Source: Donghicola eburneus (GTDB lineage Bacteria; Pseudomonadota; Alphaproteobacteria; Rhodobacterales; Rhodobacteraceae). Taken from it: DNA of 64,000 bases. This document shows positions 25,048 through 34,398 of the stretch, piece by piece. The translations under genes were made by a program, and so were the position numbers. Below the pieces are notes generated by a model. The model was not told where the DNA came from. It made no database searches and saw nothing but the letters and a program-made list of their open reading frames with translations. Where the stretch lies: positions 1 to 64,000 of the forward strand of contig NZ_FOXY01000013.1 in assembly GCF_900115865.1 (NCBI RefSeq), read 5' to 3'. Numbering within the stretch: position 1 is the stretch's first letter; the number at the start of each line of letters is the position of its first letter.

Positions 25048-27649
25048 AATGCTCCAGAGTAATCTGTAGATCGTCGAGAGTTTTTACGACTTCTTCCCGT
25101 GCGATTTGCCAGCTGCGGTTCAGATGGCTGACGGACGCGCCGATGTCGAAATCTGGGTCAGTCTTTAGCCCCGTTTGAGCCGCGGCCAGATCGTGGTGGA
25201 AGTCGCTGAGGCCAAAGCTGCCTGCCGAGCCTGCAGTTTTGTGCACCATTGAGGTGATCTCGGCGCGGTGCTCTTCGTCATGTGGCATCGCGGCCATTTC
25301 TACGAATACGCCGTCCGTCTCGGTGATAAAGCGCCCGACCAGTCCCGACAAATCCTCTGGCGGCAGATCGCGAGCAAGCGACTTGATCACATTCTCTTCG
25401 GGTTCTGCTTCTTCGACGTGGTCAGGGTCAAAGCTGTCATCCTCACCGATCCACTGGTTCAGCGTCTTGGTCAACTCGTTGCGAACGACAGGTTTGTTGA
25501 GAACAGCGTTCACCCCCGCATCGATAAAGCTTTGTAGCTCTTCGGGCATGGCGTGGGCAGTGACCGCGATAATCGGCGAATGGGCATTCGGCCCGCCGCT
25601 GGCGCGGATGTGCTTTGTTGCGGTGACGCCATCCATACCAGGCATGGAGATGTCCATCAGGATTGCATCGTATAGATCAATGCTGGTCTTCTCTACCGCT
25701 TCCAGACCGTTGTGGGCTTCGGATACCGTGTGCCCCTGCGCCTCTAACATCTCGCGCAGAACGCGGCGGTTGATCTCGTTATCCTCGACCATCAACAGGT
25801 TCGCACCAGCTTTGACGGTGTTGGCCAGAGCCGCGAATTGAGCAGTATCGTCGTTGGTCTCAGTCTTGACGATGGGCAGGCGGACCCAGAACAGGCTGCC
25901 TTCGTCGACTTCGCTCTCGACGCCGATTTTGCCGCCCATCATCTGCACCAGTCGGCGCACGATCCCGAGGCCAAGGCCAGAGCCCTCGACGGCGCGGTCG
26001 TAGTTGGCATCCACAGTCTCAAAGTCATCGAACACGCGGTCGATGTCGCTCTCCGGAATGCCGCAACCGGTGTCCAGAATGCGCAACTCCAACTCGGGGC
26101 GGCCGTCCATGGTCAGAGGATCTAGAATCTCTGCCTCGACGGTGATCTCGCCGTTTTCGGTGAACTTGATCGCATTGTTCACAAGGTTCAGCAGGATCTG
26201 GCGCAGACGGGCGCGATCAGACAGCACGCCTTTGACCGGATCGCCAACCCATTCGTAGTGCAGCTGGTTGTCGTTCTTGCGAGCGAGCGCCAGTTGCGAG
26301 GCCAGAACCTCTTGGATCAGACGTTCGGGGTCGAAGCTAGAATTGTTCAGCCCATCAACCTCGGTGTCGAGCTTGGTCAGGTCTAGAACATTGTTGATCA
26401 GGTCGAGCAGGACGCGACCCGAGAAGTCCATATTGTCGATGTAGAAGTTCTGTTTGTTGTCGGTGCGGGTCTGACGCAGCAGGTCGAGCATGCCCAAGAG
26501 CCCGTTGAGCGGCGTGCGCATCTCGTGGCTCATGATCGCAAGGAAACGGGACTTTGTCCGCTCGCCAGCCAGTGCGCGGTCACGGGCTTCGACCAATTCG
26601 CGCTCGGCTTGTTTGCGATCAGAGATGTCGCGGATAAAGCTGACGAAATAGATTTCATCGTCCGAGACAACTTCTTCGATGGACAGTTCTACAGGAAAGA
26701 TCGCTCCTGATTTGCGCTGTGCCTCAATCTCGATCCGGCCTCGGCCGACCAGACGGGTTTCCCCACGGTCGCGCATGCGCTGCATCCCGATCTCGTGGGC
26801 GCGGCGGTATTCTTCGGGAATGATCAGATCTGTCAGGTTGCCGCCAATCACTTCGGCGCTTGTGTAGCCAAAGACCTTTTCAGCGGCGCCGTTGAACTGG
26901 TGGATAAAGCCGTCAGTGTCCACCACCAGAACTGCGTCAAGAGAGCTGTCCAAGATGGTCTGCATGCGGGCAGCCAATTGGCGCTGCTCGATGGCGCGGC
27001 GTTCATTGGTGCCAGCCAAGCGGAACAGGATTAGGATGGTCACGGCCAGTGCAATCATCATGCCGATGGTCAAAGCCCCCAGCATCTGCATCATGCGCAG
27101 CACAGTCTCGCGGGCGACGTTCGAAATCCCGACGTAGTTCTGTAGATTTTCCAGCGATGCGGTGCGGACCAAGTCGCCGATCCGCGCGTCGCGCAATGAC
27201 AGAGTGGGGAGGCCCGCAGCCAGCATTTCATCGCTGCCGTCGATCAGGGGAATGGACTGATCCAATTCATTTCGGATCACTCCAAAGATGGCGCGCGTTT
27301 CTGCGCCGCCTTCGTATTTGTACAGGCCGCGTAGGTTTGAAACCGTGTCCACCCGGCTGTAAAAAATGTCGAACTTCTGGCGCAGGTCACGCAGCTTGGC
27401 AGGGTTGTCGCCGTCTGTGCGGGCTTCCTGAAGTGCGGAAGAAAACTTCAGGTATTCGACTTCGAGCTGCGACAGCGTCCAGATCACACTGTCGGACGTC
27501 GCGACTTGCAGCTCCTTTTGTTTTTGAAAGACGCTGAGGGTCAGTGCCGTCACAGAAGCCAAAGCAATGCCAATAAAGAGCACGAGCGCGACCATTCGAA
27601 GGCCGCGCCCTTTCAGGCGGATTTGCTCTGTCTTGCGCTTGTTCGACAC
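25046..27649 (-). CDS. Membrane hybrid sensor histidine kinase (ArcB-like layout)
   Basis: An 867-residue protein. Two transmembrane segments (about 18-40 and 190-210) flank a periplasmic helical sensor region. These are followed by PAS (about 225-345), HisKA with H375 in FLAIMSHEMRTPLNG, HATPase with NNAIKF, DTGCGIP and GSGLGLGI, a receiver with D666 in ILMDISMPGMDG and K719, and a C-terminal HPt-like domain with H803 in MVHKTAGSAGSFG. A multistep phosphorelay within one chain is implied. The gene encoding a secreted partner lies 15 bp upstream, so the sensor probably works with it. The cognate response regulator is not in the window. Confidence 0.9.
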   Translation of the reverse strand: MSNKRKTEQIRLKGRGLRMVALVLFIGIALASVTALTLSVFQKQKELQVATSDSVIWTLSQLEVEYLKFSSALQEARTDGDNPAKLRDLRQKFDIFYSRVDTVSNLRGLYKYEGGAETRAIFGVIRNELDQSIPLIDGSDEMLAAGLPTLSLRDARIGDLVRTASLENLQNYVGISNVARETVLRMMQMLGALTIGMMIALAVTILILFRLAGTNERRAIEQRQLAARMQTILDSSLDAVLVVDTDGFIHQFNGAAEKVFGYTSAEVIGGNLTDLIIPEEYRRAHEIGMQRMRDRGETRLVGRGRIEIEAQRKSGAIFPVELSIEEVVSDDEIYFVSFIRDISDRKQAERELVEARDRALAGERTKSRFLAIMSHEMRTPLNGLLGMLDLLRQTRTDNKQNFYIDNMDFSGRVLLDLINNVLDLTKLDTEVDGLNNSSFDPERLIQEVLASQLALARKNDNQLHYEWVGDPVKGVLSDRARLRQILLNLVNNAIKFTENGEITVEAEILDPLTMDGRPELELRILDTGCGIPESDIDRVFDDFETVDANYDRAVEGSGLGLGIVRRLVQMMGGKIGVESEVDEGSLFWVRLPIVKTETNDDTAQFAALANTVKAGANLLMVEDNEINRRVLREMLEAQGHTVSEAHNGLEAVEKTSIDLYDAILMDISMPGMDGVTATKHIRASGGPNAHSPIIAVTAHAMPEELQSFIDAGVNAVLNKPVVRNELTKTLNQWIGEDDSFDPDHVEEAEPEENVIKSLARDLPPEDLSGLVGRFITETDGVFVEMAAMPHDEEHRAEITSMVHKTAGSAGSFGLSDFHHDLAAAQTGLKTDPDFDIGASVSHLNRSWQIAREEVVKTLDDLQITLEH

Positions 27650-27664
27650 GTCAGGGGTCCTGAA

Positions 27665-28177
27665 TTAGTCCGCGACGTTGATCGAGCGGAGCTGCCAGAT
27701 GCTGTTCGAGAAAACGACCTCGCTCTGAAACTTGGGGTCCAGATCGTAAGGGTAGACCAGCCACAGGGGGCCTTTGCTGCGGACCGACATTGGTTCGCCG
27801 TTCATCTTGGTCGCGATAACAGGCCCGGGGAAGCCGTCGGTGCCTGCGTCCATTTCGATAGAGTAGTCATTCAGCGCGGTGGCCCGCAACTCGGTCGAGC
27901 CAGCGCCAACAGCATCTAGGACGGTCTTCAGGCTGGGTCCTTTGAAGGTCGGAGTGCCTTCGGTCCACTGGGTGGTGGTCTCAAAGCTTTCGGTGCCCAG
28001 AGCTTCGAGCATTTCGATGTCGAAATCCGCCTGATCGCCGTTGTTGGTTTCTGTGATGTTGCCGGTGACGGTCAGAACAACTTCGCCGGTGGGGGCATCG
28101 AGCGCATTGGCCATGGCAGGGGCAAGCCCGAGTGCCGCGATTGCGAAGGTTTTCCCCATGAAATCCATGAAAGACAT
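27665..28177 (-). CDS. Secreted protein of molybdopterin-oxidoreductase-like fold, likely partner of the kinase
   Basis: A 170-residue protein with a cleavable signal peptide ending near AMANALDAP. The mature part has LTVTGNI, FDIEMLEALG, PSLKTVLDAVGA, LNDYSIEMDA and GPLWLVYPYDLD, which resembles the small SUOX-like oxidoreductase domains. It contains no cysteine at all, so the molybdenum-ligating Cys is missing and a binding rather than catalytic role is likely. It ends 15 bp before the hybrid kinase start. I infer a periplasmic sensory or ligand-binding subunit. Confidence 0.65.
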   Translation of the reverse strand: MSFMDFMGKTFAIAALGLAPAMANALDAPTGEVVLTVTGNITETNNGDQADFDIEMLEALGTESFETTTQWTEGTPTFKGPSLKTVLDAVGAGSTELRATALNDYSIEMDAGTDGFPGPVIATKMNGEPMSVRSKGPLWLVYPYDLDPKFQSEVVFSNSIWQLRSINVAD

Positions 28178-28287
28178 GACTACGCCTCCTACGTAAAAAA
28201 TGGCTTCGTTGTTGGCTTATCACGCCACCATAAGGGCGGGCACCTGATCAATGGAGCATTCAGTACCTCCGAAAGGTTGTATTCGGG

Positions 28288-29166
28288 TCAGAACCATTGC
28301 CCCGGTTCCATCAGGCCAAGGTCCATCAACTGTGCGGAATCCCATTCGAATTTTGTTGATGCGTGCCACATAAAACTATGGATATTAAAGGCGCTGCCGG
28401 GGTTGCGGCGCAGCGCCTTAGCGGCGCGAAAACTGGCAACTGCGGCTGTCAGGTTGTGATGCCACGGGCAAGAGTACGTATTATACTCCTCGTCGGTGAA
28501 CGTGTAGTCGCTCAGCAGGGCCACGCCGGGCTTGGCTTTGAAGATAGAGATTCGGTCGATTTTGCGGCGCGGTGCGGGGACATACTCCTCGAACCGCCAG
28601 CGTAATCCGCCAAAGAAATCGAGCTGCCGTTCCTTGGGGTGGCGCATGGCATCAGGACGCCCCAAAGCGAAATAGCCTGAACGGTCCAAATAAGCTTCGT
28701 CCAGGTTCACGGCATCGGGATGCTCGTTCAGGTCCTTGGCATACAGATCAACCACATAGGTCAGCATCGCATCGCGGCGCTCCTCGGTGTGGAAGGTGAC
28801 CATTTCGCCAATGGTGCGCGTCTCGCAGAAGGGGAAAAACAGATACTCTGCGTTATAGCAGTAAAAGACCCATTGGCCCTGCATCTGTTCGGACACGGCA
28901 TTCACGGCGTGGGGCAGGGCGCCGTCAGGCAAGAGGTCGTACATCACGAAATGCACTTTCTCTGCGTCCGGCCCTTCGGTGATGTGGGGTTCGATCTCGA
29001 TGGTTGGGCCGCCGAAAATCACAACATTCCGAAACCCGAGGCAAAGGTGGTGCAAAATGGTTGAGTCGAGCTCTACCGGATCTTCGGCAAAAATCAGGGC
29101 GATGGGACCTTTGGCAAAAATTGCGGTCCCACGTTTCAAAAATTCGTTCAAATTCGCGTAGTTCAT
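28288..29166 (-). CDS. Conserved protein of unknown function, possibly a divergent GT-A glycosyltransferase
   Basis: A 292-residue soluble protein that I do not recognise with certainty. LHHLCLGFRNVVIFGG and the layout around GQWVFYCYNAEYLFF recall GT2/GT92-type transferases (a HxxxLG...i.d segment, then DxDEF), but the DxD metal motif is replaced by NAEY. The C-terminal half contains FGGLRWRFEEYVP, SCPWHHNLTAAVASFRAAKAL and a terminal FEWDSAQLMDLGL. No signal peptide or membrane segment is seen. ATG 29166 is preceded by GGAT; a TTG one codon upstream is also in frame. It is divergent from miaB. Confidence 0.55.
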   Translation of the reverse strand: MNYANLNEFLKRGTAIFAKGPIALIFAEDPVELDSTILHHLCLGFRNVVIFGGPTIEIEPHITEGPDAEKVHFVMYDLLPDGALPHAVNAVSEQMQGQWVFYCYNAEYLFFPFCETRTIGEMVTFHTEERRDAMLTYVVDLYAKDLNEHPDAVNLDEAYLDRSGYFALGRPDAMRHPKERQLDFFGGLRWRFEEYVPAPRRKIDRISIFKAKPGVALLSDYTFTDEEYNTYSCPWHHNLTAAVASFRAAKALRRNPGSAFNIHSFMWHASTKFEWDSAQLMDLGLMEPGQWF

Positions 29167-29286
29167 CAATTGATCCTATGATGCGATCCCGCCCAAATTG
29201 GGTCATTCTGCCTGCCATTGCAAGATAAGCCCCAAGGGGATAAAAGCTGCGCTCAAACTTTCCCCATACAGAACCGGAAGCGCGTC

Positions 29287-30600
29287 ATGGCCGAGCCTAA
29301 GAAGCTGTACATCAAAACCTATGGCTGTCAGATGAACGTCTACGACAGCGAGCGGATGGCCGAAGTCATGGACGGGTACGTCAAAACCGAGACGCCCGAA
29401 GACGCGGACATGATCCTGCTGAACACCTGCCACATTCGTGAGAAGGCCGCCGAGAAGGTCTATTCCGAACTGGGCCGTTTCAAAAACCTCAAGGCCGAGA
29501 AGCCAGATCTGCGCATCGGTGTCGCGGGCTGTGTCGCTCAGGCCGAAGGCGAAGAGATCATGCGCCGCCAGCCGATGGTCGATCTGGTCGTCGGTCCCCA
29601 AAGCTACCACCGCCTGCCTGAACTCGAGGCAAAATCGCGTGCGGGTCAGAAACCCGTGGACATCGACTTCCCCGAGGAAGACAAGTTCGAAAAGCTGAAA
29701 GGCCGCCCCAAAGCGTCGCGTGGCCCGACCGCATTCCTGTCCGTCCAAGAAGGCTGTGACAAATTCTGTGCGTTCTGTGTGGTGCCGTATACCCGCGGCG
29801 CCGAGGTTTCGCGTCCCGTTCAGCAGATCATTCGCGAGGCAAATGATCTTGTCGAGCGCGGTGTGCGTGAAATAACTTTGCTGGGTCAGAATGTGAATGC
29901 TTATCACGGCGAAGGTGAAGGCGGCACGTGGTCCCTGGCCAAGCTGATCTGGGAACTGGACAAAGTTGATGGGCTGGAGCGCATTCGTTTCACCACGAGC
30001 CACCCCAATGACATGTCCGATGATCTGATCGAGGCGCATGGCACCTGCAAGAAATTGATGCCTTATCTGCACCTGCCCGTGCAGTCTGGCTCTGACAAGA
30101 TCCTGAAACGGATGAACCGCAGCCACACTGCTGAAGAATACCTGAAATTGATCGAGCGTATTCGCGAAGCTCGTCCTGATATTCTGATGTCGGGTGATTT
30201 CATCGTCGGCTTCCCCGAAGAAACCGAAGAGGATTTCCAGGCGACCATGGATCTGCTCGAAGCGGTGAAATACGGCTACGCCTATTCCTTCAAGTATTCC
30301 ACGCGCCCCGGCACCCCCGCGGCAGAGCGTGAACAGCTGTCCGAGGACGTGAAATCCGAGCGCTTGTCCCGCCTGCAAGCAGTTATCACCCGTCACCAAC
30401 GCGAGGTGCAGGATGATATGGTCGGCCGCAAGGTAAACGTACTTTTTGAAAAGCCCGGTCGACTAGAAGGTCAGATGGTCGGTAAGTCGGAATATCTGCA
30501 CGCGGTTCACGTTCAGGCGGATGGATTGACAGCCGGTGATCTGCGTCAGGTGGAAATCACCGAAAGTGGCCCGAATTCGCTGGCAGGTCGCCTCGTCTGA
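29287..30600 (+). CDS. miaB: tRNA-2-methylthio-N6-dimethylallyladenosine synthase
   Basis: A 437-residue radical-SAM methylthiotransferase. The N-terminal UPF0004 domain carries [17 protein letters not shown] and VAGCVAQ, whose three cysteines bind one Fe-S cluster. The radical-SAM CxxxCxxC motif is in [10 protein letters not shown]; the C-terminal TRAM domain starts after about 370. It modifies adenosine 37 of tRNAs reading U-initial codons. I chose ATG 29287 as the usual family N-terminus ([14 protein letters not shown]); upstream codons have no good ribosome site. Confidence 0.95.
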   Translation: MAEPKKLYIKTYGCQMNVYDSERMAEVMDGYVKTETPEDADMILLNTCHIREKAAEKVYSELGRFKNLKAEKPDLRIGVAGCVAQAEGEEIMRRQPMVDLVVGPQSYHRLPELEAKSRAGQKPVDIDFPEEDKFEKLKGRPKASRGPTAFLSVQEGCDKFCAFCVVPYTRGAEVSRPVQQIIREANDLVERGVREITLLGQNVNAYHGEGEGGTWSLAKLIWELDKVDGLERIRFTTSHPNDMSDDLIEAHGTCKKLMPYLHLPVQSGSDKILKRMNRSHTAEEYLKLIERIREARPDILMSGDFIVGFPEETEEDFQATMDLLEAVKYGYAYSFKYSTRPGTPAAEREQLSEDVKSERLSRLQAVITRHQREVQDDMVGRKVNVLFEKPGRLEGQMVGKSEYLHAVHVQADGLTAGDLRQVEITESGPNSLAGRLV

Positions 30601-30633
30601 TTCGGGCGAGCCGCCTGTCAAAGTGTTGACTGT

Positions 30634-30665
30634 CCCGTTATTCTCATCATTATGGGGGTAACGGG
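30634..30665 (+). terminator. Weak inverted repeat after miaB
   Basis: CCCGTTA and TAACGGG are perfect 7-bp arms around an 18-nt loop, followed by CTTATTGTTTTC. It could terminate miaB. A TTGACT at 30626 with ATTATG 17 bp downstream overlaps it and might instead be a promoter for the ompA-like gene; the two readings cannot be separated here. Confidence 0.35.
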
Positions 30666-30806
30666 CTTATTGTTTTCATTCGGACGTGTGTAGCTATTCC
30701 CTTAGCCGGATATAAACGATTTTCCCCAATGGATTAGAGATAAGCCTTCGGGTAAGTTTCGTTTAAGGTTCCTATTTGCGAAATTGTTCGGATCGGGGAA
30801 GGAAAT

Positions 30807-31415
30807 ATGAAAAAAAGTTTGACACGCACTGCTGGCGCCATCGTCGCGGCCTGTACTGCGCTGGCGGCCGGAACTGCATTTGCACAGCAAGGGTACGTCA
30901 CCAACGAGAACTACGGCGTGCAGCAAGTTCAGCAGGGTGCCACGGTCACTGTTCAGGGTGAGCAGTACATTCCCACGATTTGGATTGACCCCGATGGCTG
31001 CGAGCATTGGGTGATGGATGATGGTGCCGAGGGCTACATGAGCCCCCACGTGCGCCGCGACGGAACTCCTGTCTGCCACGAGCGGAACCTGTGCGGCGTT
31101 CTGAATACCGACCAGTATTTCCCGACCGATAGCTCGCGGATTACCGCGCCGGGCCGCCAGCGTCTGCAGGAGTTCTTTCAGGGTGCAGATGCCCGCGCTT
31201 ACATCGTGGCGGGTCACACCGACAGCCGCGCAAGCGACGAATACAACATGAAGCTGTCCCTGCGCCGCGCGAATGCTGTGGCCAAGGTTGGCAATTCGGT
31301 CGGCGCGCCGATCATCGACATTCGCGGTTACGGAGAGCGGATCCCCAAGGCTCCGAACGACACCGTTGAGGGTATGGCGCAAAACCGCCGCGTCGAAATC
31401 TTCTGCATCCGGTAA
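30807..31415 (+). CDS. OmpA-family envelope protein with an extra N-terminal two-cysteine domain
   Basis: A 202-residue protein with a signal peptide (cleavage near AFAQQ). A compact domain (58-90) containing DPDGCEHW, DDGAEGY and GTPVC precedes an OmpA C-terminal peptidoglycan-binding domain (about 98-202) with FPTDSS, VAGHTDSRASDEYN, LSLRRANAV and NRRVEIF. There is no lipobox, so it is probably periplasmic or associated with the outer membrane by other contacts. The same two-cysteine domain occurs in the lipoprotein encoded 12 bp downstream. GGGAAGGAAAT precedes the ATG. Confidence 0.85.
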   Translation: MKKSLTRTAGAIVAACTALAAGTAFAQQGYVTNENYGVQQVQQGATVTVQGEQYIPTIWIDPDGCEHWVMDDGAEGYMSPHVRRDGTPVCHERNLCGVLNTDQYFPTDSSRITAPGRQRLQEFFQGADARAYIVAGHTDSRASDEYNMKLSLRRANAVAKVGNSVGAPIIDIRGYGERIPKAPNDTVEGMAQNRRVEIFCIR

Positions 31416-31427
31416 TGTGAGGAAAAC

Positions 31428-31763
31428 ATGAAACTCATCAAATCCCTTCTTATCGGTTCTTGCGTTCTGACCTTGGCAGCCTGCGAAGGCGGTACTTGGG
31501 AGGGCGGCTTTCTTGGTGGCAACAACGGCGACATGACCCGTGACCGCGGCATCGACTCCAAAGATCTGAGCCAACTGCAGGCTGGCATCTGGGTTGATCC
31601 GAACGGCTGCGACCACTGGATCATCGACGACGGTGTCGAAGGCTATCTGTCTCAGCGTCTCGACAAATACGGCAAGCCCGTGTGTTCCGGTGCGGCCCCG
31701 CCGACATATGCAACCGGCGACTTCAAAGAGGGCGCGACCGCTATCATCGGCGACCCGATTTAA
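31428..31763 (+). CDS. Small lipoprotein sharing the two-cysteine domain of its neighbour
   Basis: A 111-residue protein with a lipoprotein signal (LTLAAC, lipidated C19). After a Gly/Asn-rich linker, residues 54-86 repeat the domain seen in the preceding OmpA-type protein: DPNGCDHW, DDGVEGY, GKPVC. Of 33 aligned positions 19 are identical, and the Cys-Cys distance (61 to 86) is the same 25 residues. GAGGAAAAC precedes the ATG. The function is unknown; a paired envelope role is inferred from adjacency and shared domain. Confidence 0.8.
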   Translation: MKLIKSLLIGSCVLTLAACEGGTWEGGFLGGNNGDMTRDRGIDSKDLSQLQAGIWVDPNGCDHWIIDDGVEGYLSQRLDKYGKPVCSGAAPPTYATGDFKEGATAIIGDPI

Positions 31764-31791
31764 AAATCGCAAATGCTTTAAAATTCACAGG

Positions 31792-31817
31792 AACCCCGGC
31801 GCTTTGTCGGGGTTTTT
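31792..31817 (+). terminator. Rho-independent terminator after the lipoprotein gene
   Basis: AACCCCG and CGGGGTT form a 7-bp stem around a 9-nt loop, and the right arm runs directly into TTT. It separates the envelope pair from phoH. Confidence 0.8.
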
Positions 31818-31948
31818 CTCTGTGCGCCTGTCACAATTACGTACCAAGACTTGCGCAGGCCTTCTGAAGTTGGCAGCATCAAGAAAAGACTTAGCGGAGA
31901 GCAACTTGAAATTACGCGCCCCGTCCGCCAGCAGAAGTGTGCTGGACC

Positions 31949-32953
31949 ATGGCTGAACTCTTCATTGAATTCGAAGATAACCGTCTGCTGTCAACGCTTT
32001 GCGGCGAATACGACAGACACTTGACCCAGATCGAGAAGGCGCTGACCGTTCAGTTGGTCCGCCGCGGGAACCAGATCACCATCATTGGCGAACAAGAGAA
32101 CGCAGACATCGCGCTAGATGTGCTGGAGACTTTGTACGAGCGTCTGGAAACAGGGCGTCCGGTCGAGCCTGCGGATGTGGACCGCGAATTGCGCATGGAC
32201 ACCCATCCGCCAGAGCCCACACCCAATGGCGATCAACTCGAGATGTTCGGGCGCGGCAATTACGAGATCAAGACGCGCAAGAAGGTCATTGAACCGCGTA
32301 CCGACGCGCAGAAGGCCTATGTGAAGTCCTTGTTCGAGAATGAACTCGCCTTTGGCATCGGTCCCGCAGGCACCGGTAAAACGTACTTGGCTGTGGCGGT
32401 CGGCGTGTCGATGTTCATCGATGGCAAAGTGGATCGCATCATCCTGTCCCGTCCCGCAGTCGAGGCAGGGGAGCGTTTGGGCTTTTTGCCCGGCGCGATG
32501 GAGGACAAGGTCGATCCCTACATGCAGCCGCTTTATGACGCTCTGAACGACTTCTTGCCCGGAAAGCAGCTTGCCAAGCTGAAAGAAGAAAAGAAGATCG
32601 AGATCGCGCCGCTGGCCTTTATGCGTGGCCGGACGCTGTCGAACGCCTTTGTGGTGCTGGACGAGGCGCAAAACGCCACGACCATGCAGATGAAGATGTT
32701 CCTGACTCGGCTTGGCGAAGGCAGCCGCATGGTGATCACCGGCGACCGTTCGCAGGTCGATCTACCGCGTGGTGTCCAATCCGGGCTGTCCCATGCTGAG
32801 CAACTGCTAAATGGGATCAAGGACATCAGCTTCAGCTACTTTACTGCCAGCGATGTTGTGCGACATCCTCTGGTGCGCGCGATCATCGAAGCGTATGACG
32901 AGGACTCGCAGAAGGCGTTCGAGCGCCAGCAGCAGCGTCAGCAGCAACAGTAG
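31949..32953 (+). CDS. phoH: PhoH-like ATPase/RNA-processing protein
   Basis: A 334-residue P-loop protein with Walker A GPAGTGKT, Walker B FVVLDEAQN, sensor ITGDRSQVDLP and an N-terminal KH-like region (about 10-75). The C-terminus is Gln-rich. PhoH proteins are thought to act in RNA metabolism together with the YbeY endoribonuclease, encoded 8 bp downstream. ATG 31949 gives the usual start; GTG 31937 is an in-frame alternative, and neither has a strong Shine-Dalgarno sequence. Confidence 0.9.
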   Translation: MAELFIEFEDNRLLSTLCGEYDRHLTQIEKALTVQLVRRGNQITIIGEQENADIALDVLETLYERLETGRPVEPADVDRELRMDTHPPEPTPNGDQLEMFGRGNYEIKTRKKVIEPRTDAQKAYVKSLFENELAFGIGPAGTGKTYLAVAVGVSMFIDGKVDRIILSRPAVEAGERLGFLPGAMEDKVDPYMQPLYDALNDFLPGKQLAKLKEEKKIEIAPLAFMRGRTLSNAFVVLDEAQNATTMQMKMFLTRLGEGSRMVITGDRSQVDLPRGVQSGLSHAEQLLNGIKDISFSYFTASDVVRHPLVRAIIEAYDEDSQKAFERQQQRQQQQ

Positions 32954-32961
32954 GGCACAGC

Positions 32962-33468
32962 ATGATCACCGATTGCGTCATCGAGGACGACCGCTGGGAA
33001 GAGGTCGGTCTCGAAGAGTTGGCCGAAAAGGCCGCAACCGCAGTCCTGGAGCATCTGGAACTTGGCACGGACGGCTGGGAAATCGCCGTCCTTGCCTGTG
33101 ATGACGCGCGGATCAAAGAGCTGAACGCCGACTTTCGCGAAAAGGACAAGGCCACGAACGTGTTGTCTTGGCCATCCGAAGAGCGTGCACCTGACGCACC
33201 GGGTGAGACGCCGTTTTATCCCGACCTTCCCGATCCCGATGGCCCGCCCGAAGAACTGGGAGATATCGCGATTTCCTACGACACCTGTCTGGCCGAGGCC
33301 GAGGCAGGCGGCATTCCGTTCGAGAACCACGTGATCCATCTGACCGTTCATGCGGTCCTGCACCTGTTAGGGCACGACCATATCGATGACATGGATGCAA
33401 CGCTCATGGAGGGGATCGAAACGGAAATACTTGGCAAAATGGGTATTCCTGACCCATATACTTTATAA
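32962..33468 (+). CDS. ybeY: Endoribonuclease YbeY (rRNA maturation)
   Basis: A 168-residue UPF0054 protein with the zinc motif HxxxHxxGHxH in HAVLHLLGHDH and the preceding LNADFREKDKATNVLSWP segment. It processes the 3' end of 16S rRNA and acts in ribosome quality control. It carries a slightly longer acidic-proline insertion (PFYPDLPDPDGPPEE) than short homologues. The gene lies between phoH and corC, the standard order. Confidence 0.95.
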   Translation: MITDCVIEDDRWEEVGLEELAEKAATAVLEHLELGTDGWEIAVLACDDARIKELNADFREKDKATNVLSWPSEERAPDAPGETPFYPDLPDPDGPPEELGDIAISYDTCLAEAEAGGIPFENHVIHLTVHAVLHLLGHDHIDDMDATLMEGIETEILGKMGIPDPYTL

Positions 33469-33504
33469 AGCAACGGACAGGTTGCGGGTTTTGGAACAGG
33501 ATTA

Positions 33505-34398
33505 ATGGGCGACACCAACGACGGATCTTCTATCGCAGCGCCAGGCGCGCTTCCGGTGGATGGGGATGAAGCAGCAAGTAACAGCGGATTCCTGCGGAAA
33601 TTCTTTTCAATCATAGGCCCTTCTGGCGAAGGCGCAGAGGACGGCGAGGACACCCCAGACGGGGGCGCACCCACGGTTGGTCTGGCGAACTTGCGCCGCA
33701 TGCGGGTCGAAGATGTCGCGATTCCCAAAGTCGAGATTGAAGCTGTCCCCAACGACATTTCCCTCGAAGGTCTGGTCGATGTGTTCCGCGAGAGCGGGAT
33801 GTCGCGTCTACCGGTTTACGAGGGCACGCTCGACACACCCGTTGGGATGATCCACCTCAAGGACTTTGCCCTGAAGCACGGGTTTGGCGAGACCGAGACA
33901 TTTGACATTAACGGGCTGATCCGACCGCTGCTTTTCGTCCCGCCGTCGATGACGATCGGGGTGCTGCTGCAAAAGATGCAGACAGAGCGTCGGCACATGG
34001 CACTCGTGATTGATGAATATGGTGGTGTGGACGGTCTGCTGACCATTGAAGACCTGATCGAACAGGTCGTGGGCGAGATCGAGGATGAGCACGACACTGA
34101 TGACGACCAGTTCTGGACGAAAGAGCCGAACGGTCGTTACATCGTACTGGCCAAGACCCCTCTGGACGACTTCGAAGAAGAGCTGGGTCACTCCCTGACT
34201 GACAACGAAGACGTCGACGAAGAAGAGATCGATACCTTGGGCGGTTTGATCTTTATGCTGGCGGGCCGTGTTCCAGCGCGCGGCGAGGTGATCCAGCACC
34301 CTGCGGGCTTCGAGTTTGAGGTGATTGACGCCGATCCGCGACGCATCAAGCGCATGCGTGTCCGGCCAACACCCGAAGGCGGAGTGGCCGCTGAATGA
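33505..34398 (+). CDS. corC: CBS-domain transporter-associated protein (CorC/TlyC family)
   Basis: A 297-residue cytoplasmic protein. Two CBS motifs (about 70-185, with SRLPVYEG and MALVIDEYGGVDGLLTIEDLIE) are followed by a CorC_HlyC domain (about 205-290, DDFEEELG, TLGGLIFMLAGRVP). The family is linked to Mg2+/Co2+ efflux, and in many proteobacteria the gene sits between ybeY and lnt as here. The last 4 bp overlap lnt. Confidence 0.88.
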   Translation: MGDTNDGSSIAAPGALPVDGDEAASNSGFLRKFFSIIGPSGEGAEDGEDTPDGGAPTVGLANLRRMRVEDVAIPKVEIEAVPNDISLEGLVDVFRESGMSRLPVYEGTLDTPVGMIHLKDFALKHGFGETETFDINGLIRPLLFVPPSMTIGVLLQKMQTERRHMALVIDEYGGVDGLLTIEDLIEQVVGEIEDEHDTDDDQFWTKEPNGRYIVLAKTPLDDFEEELGHSLTDNEDVDEEEIDTLGGLIFMLAGRVPARGEVIQHPAGFEFEVIDADPRRIKRMRVRPTPEGGVAAE

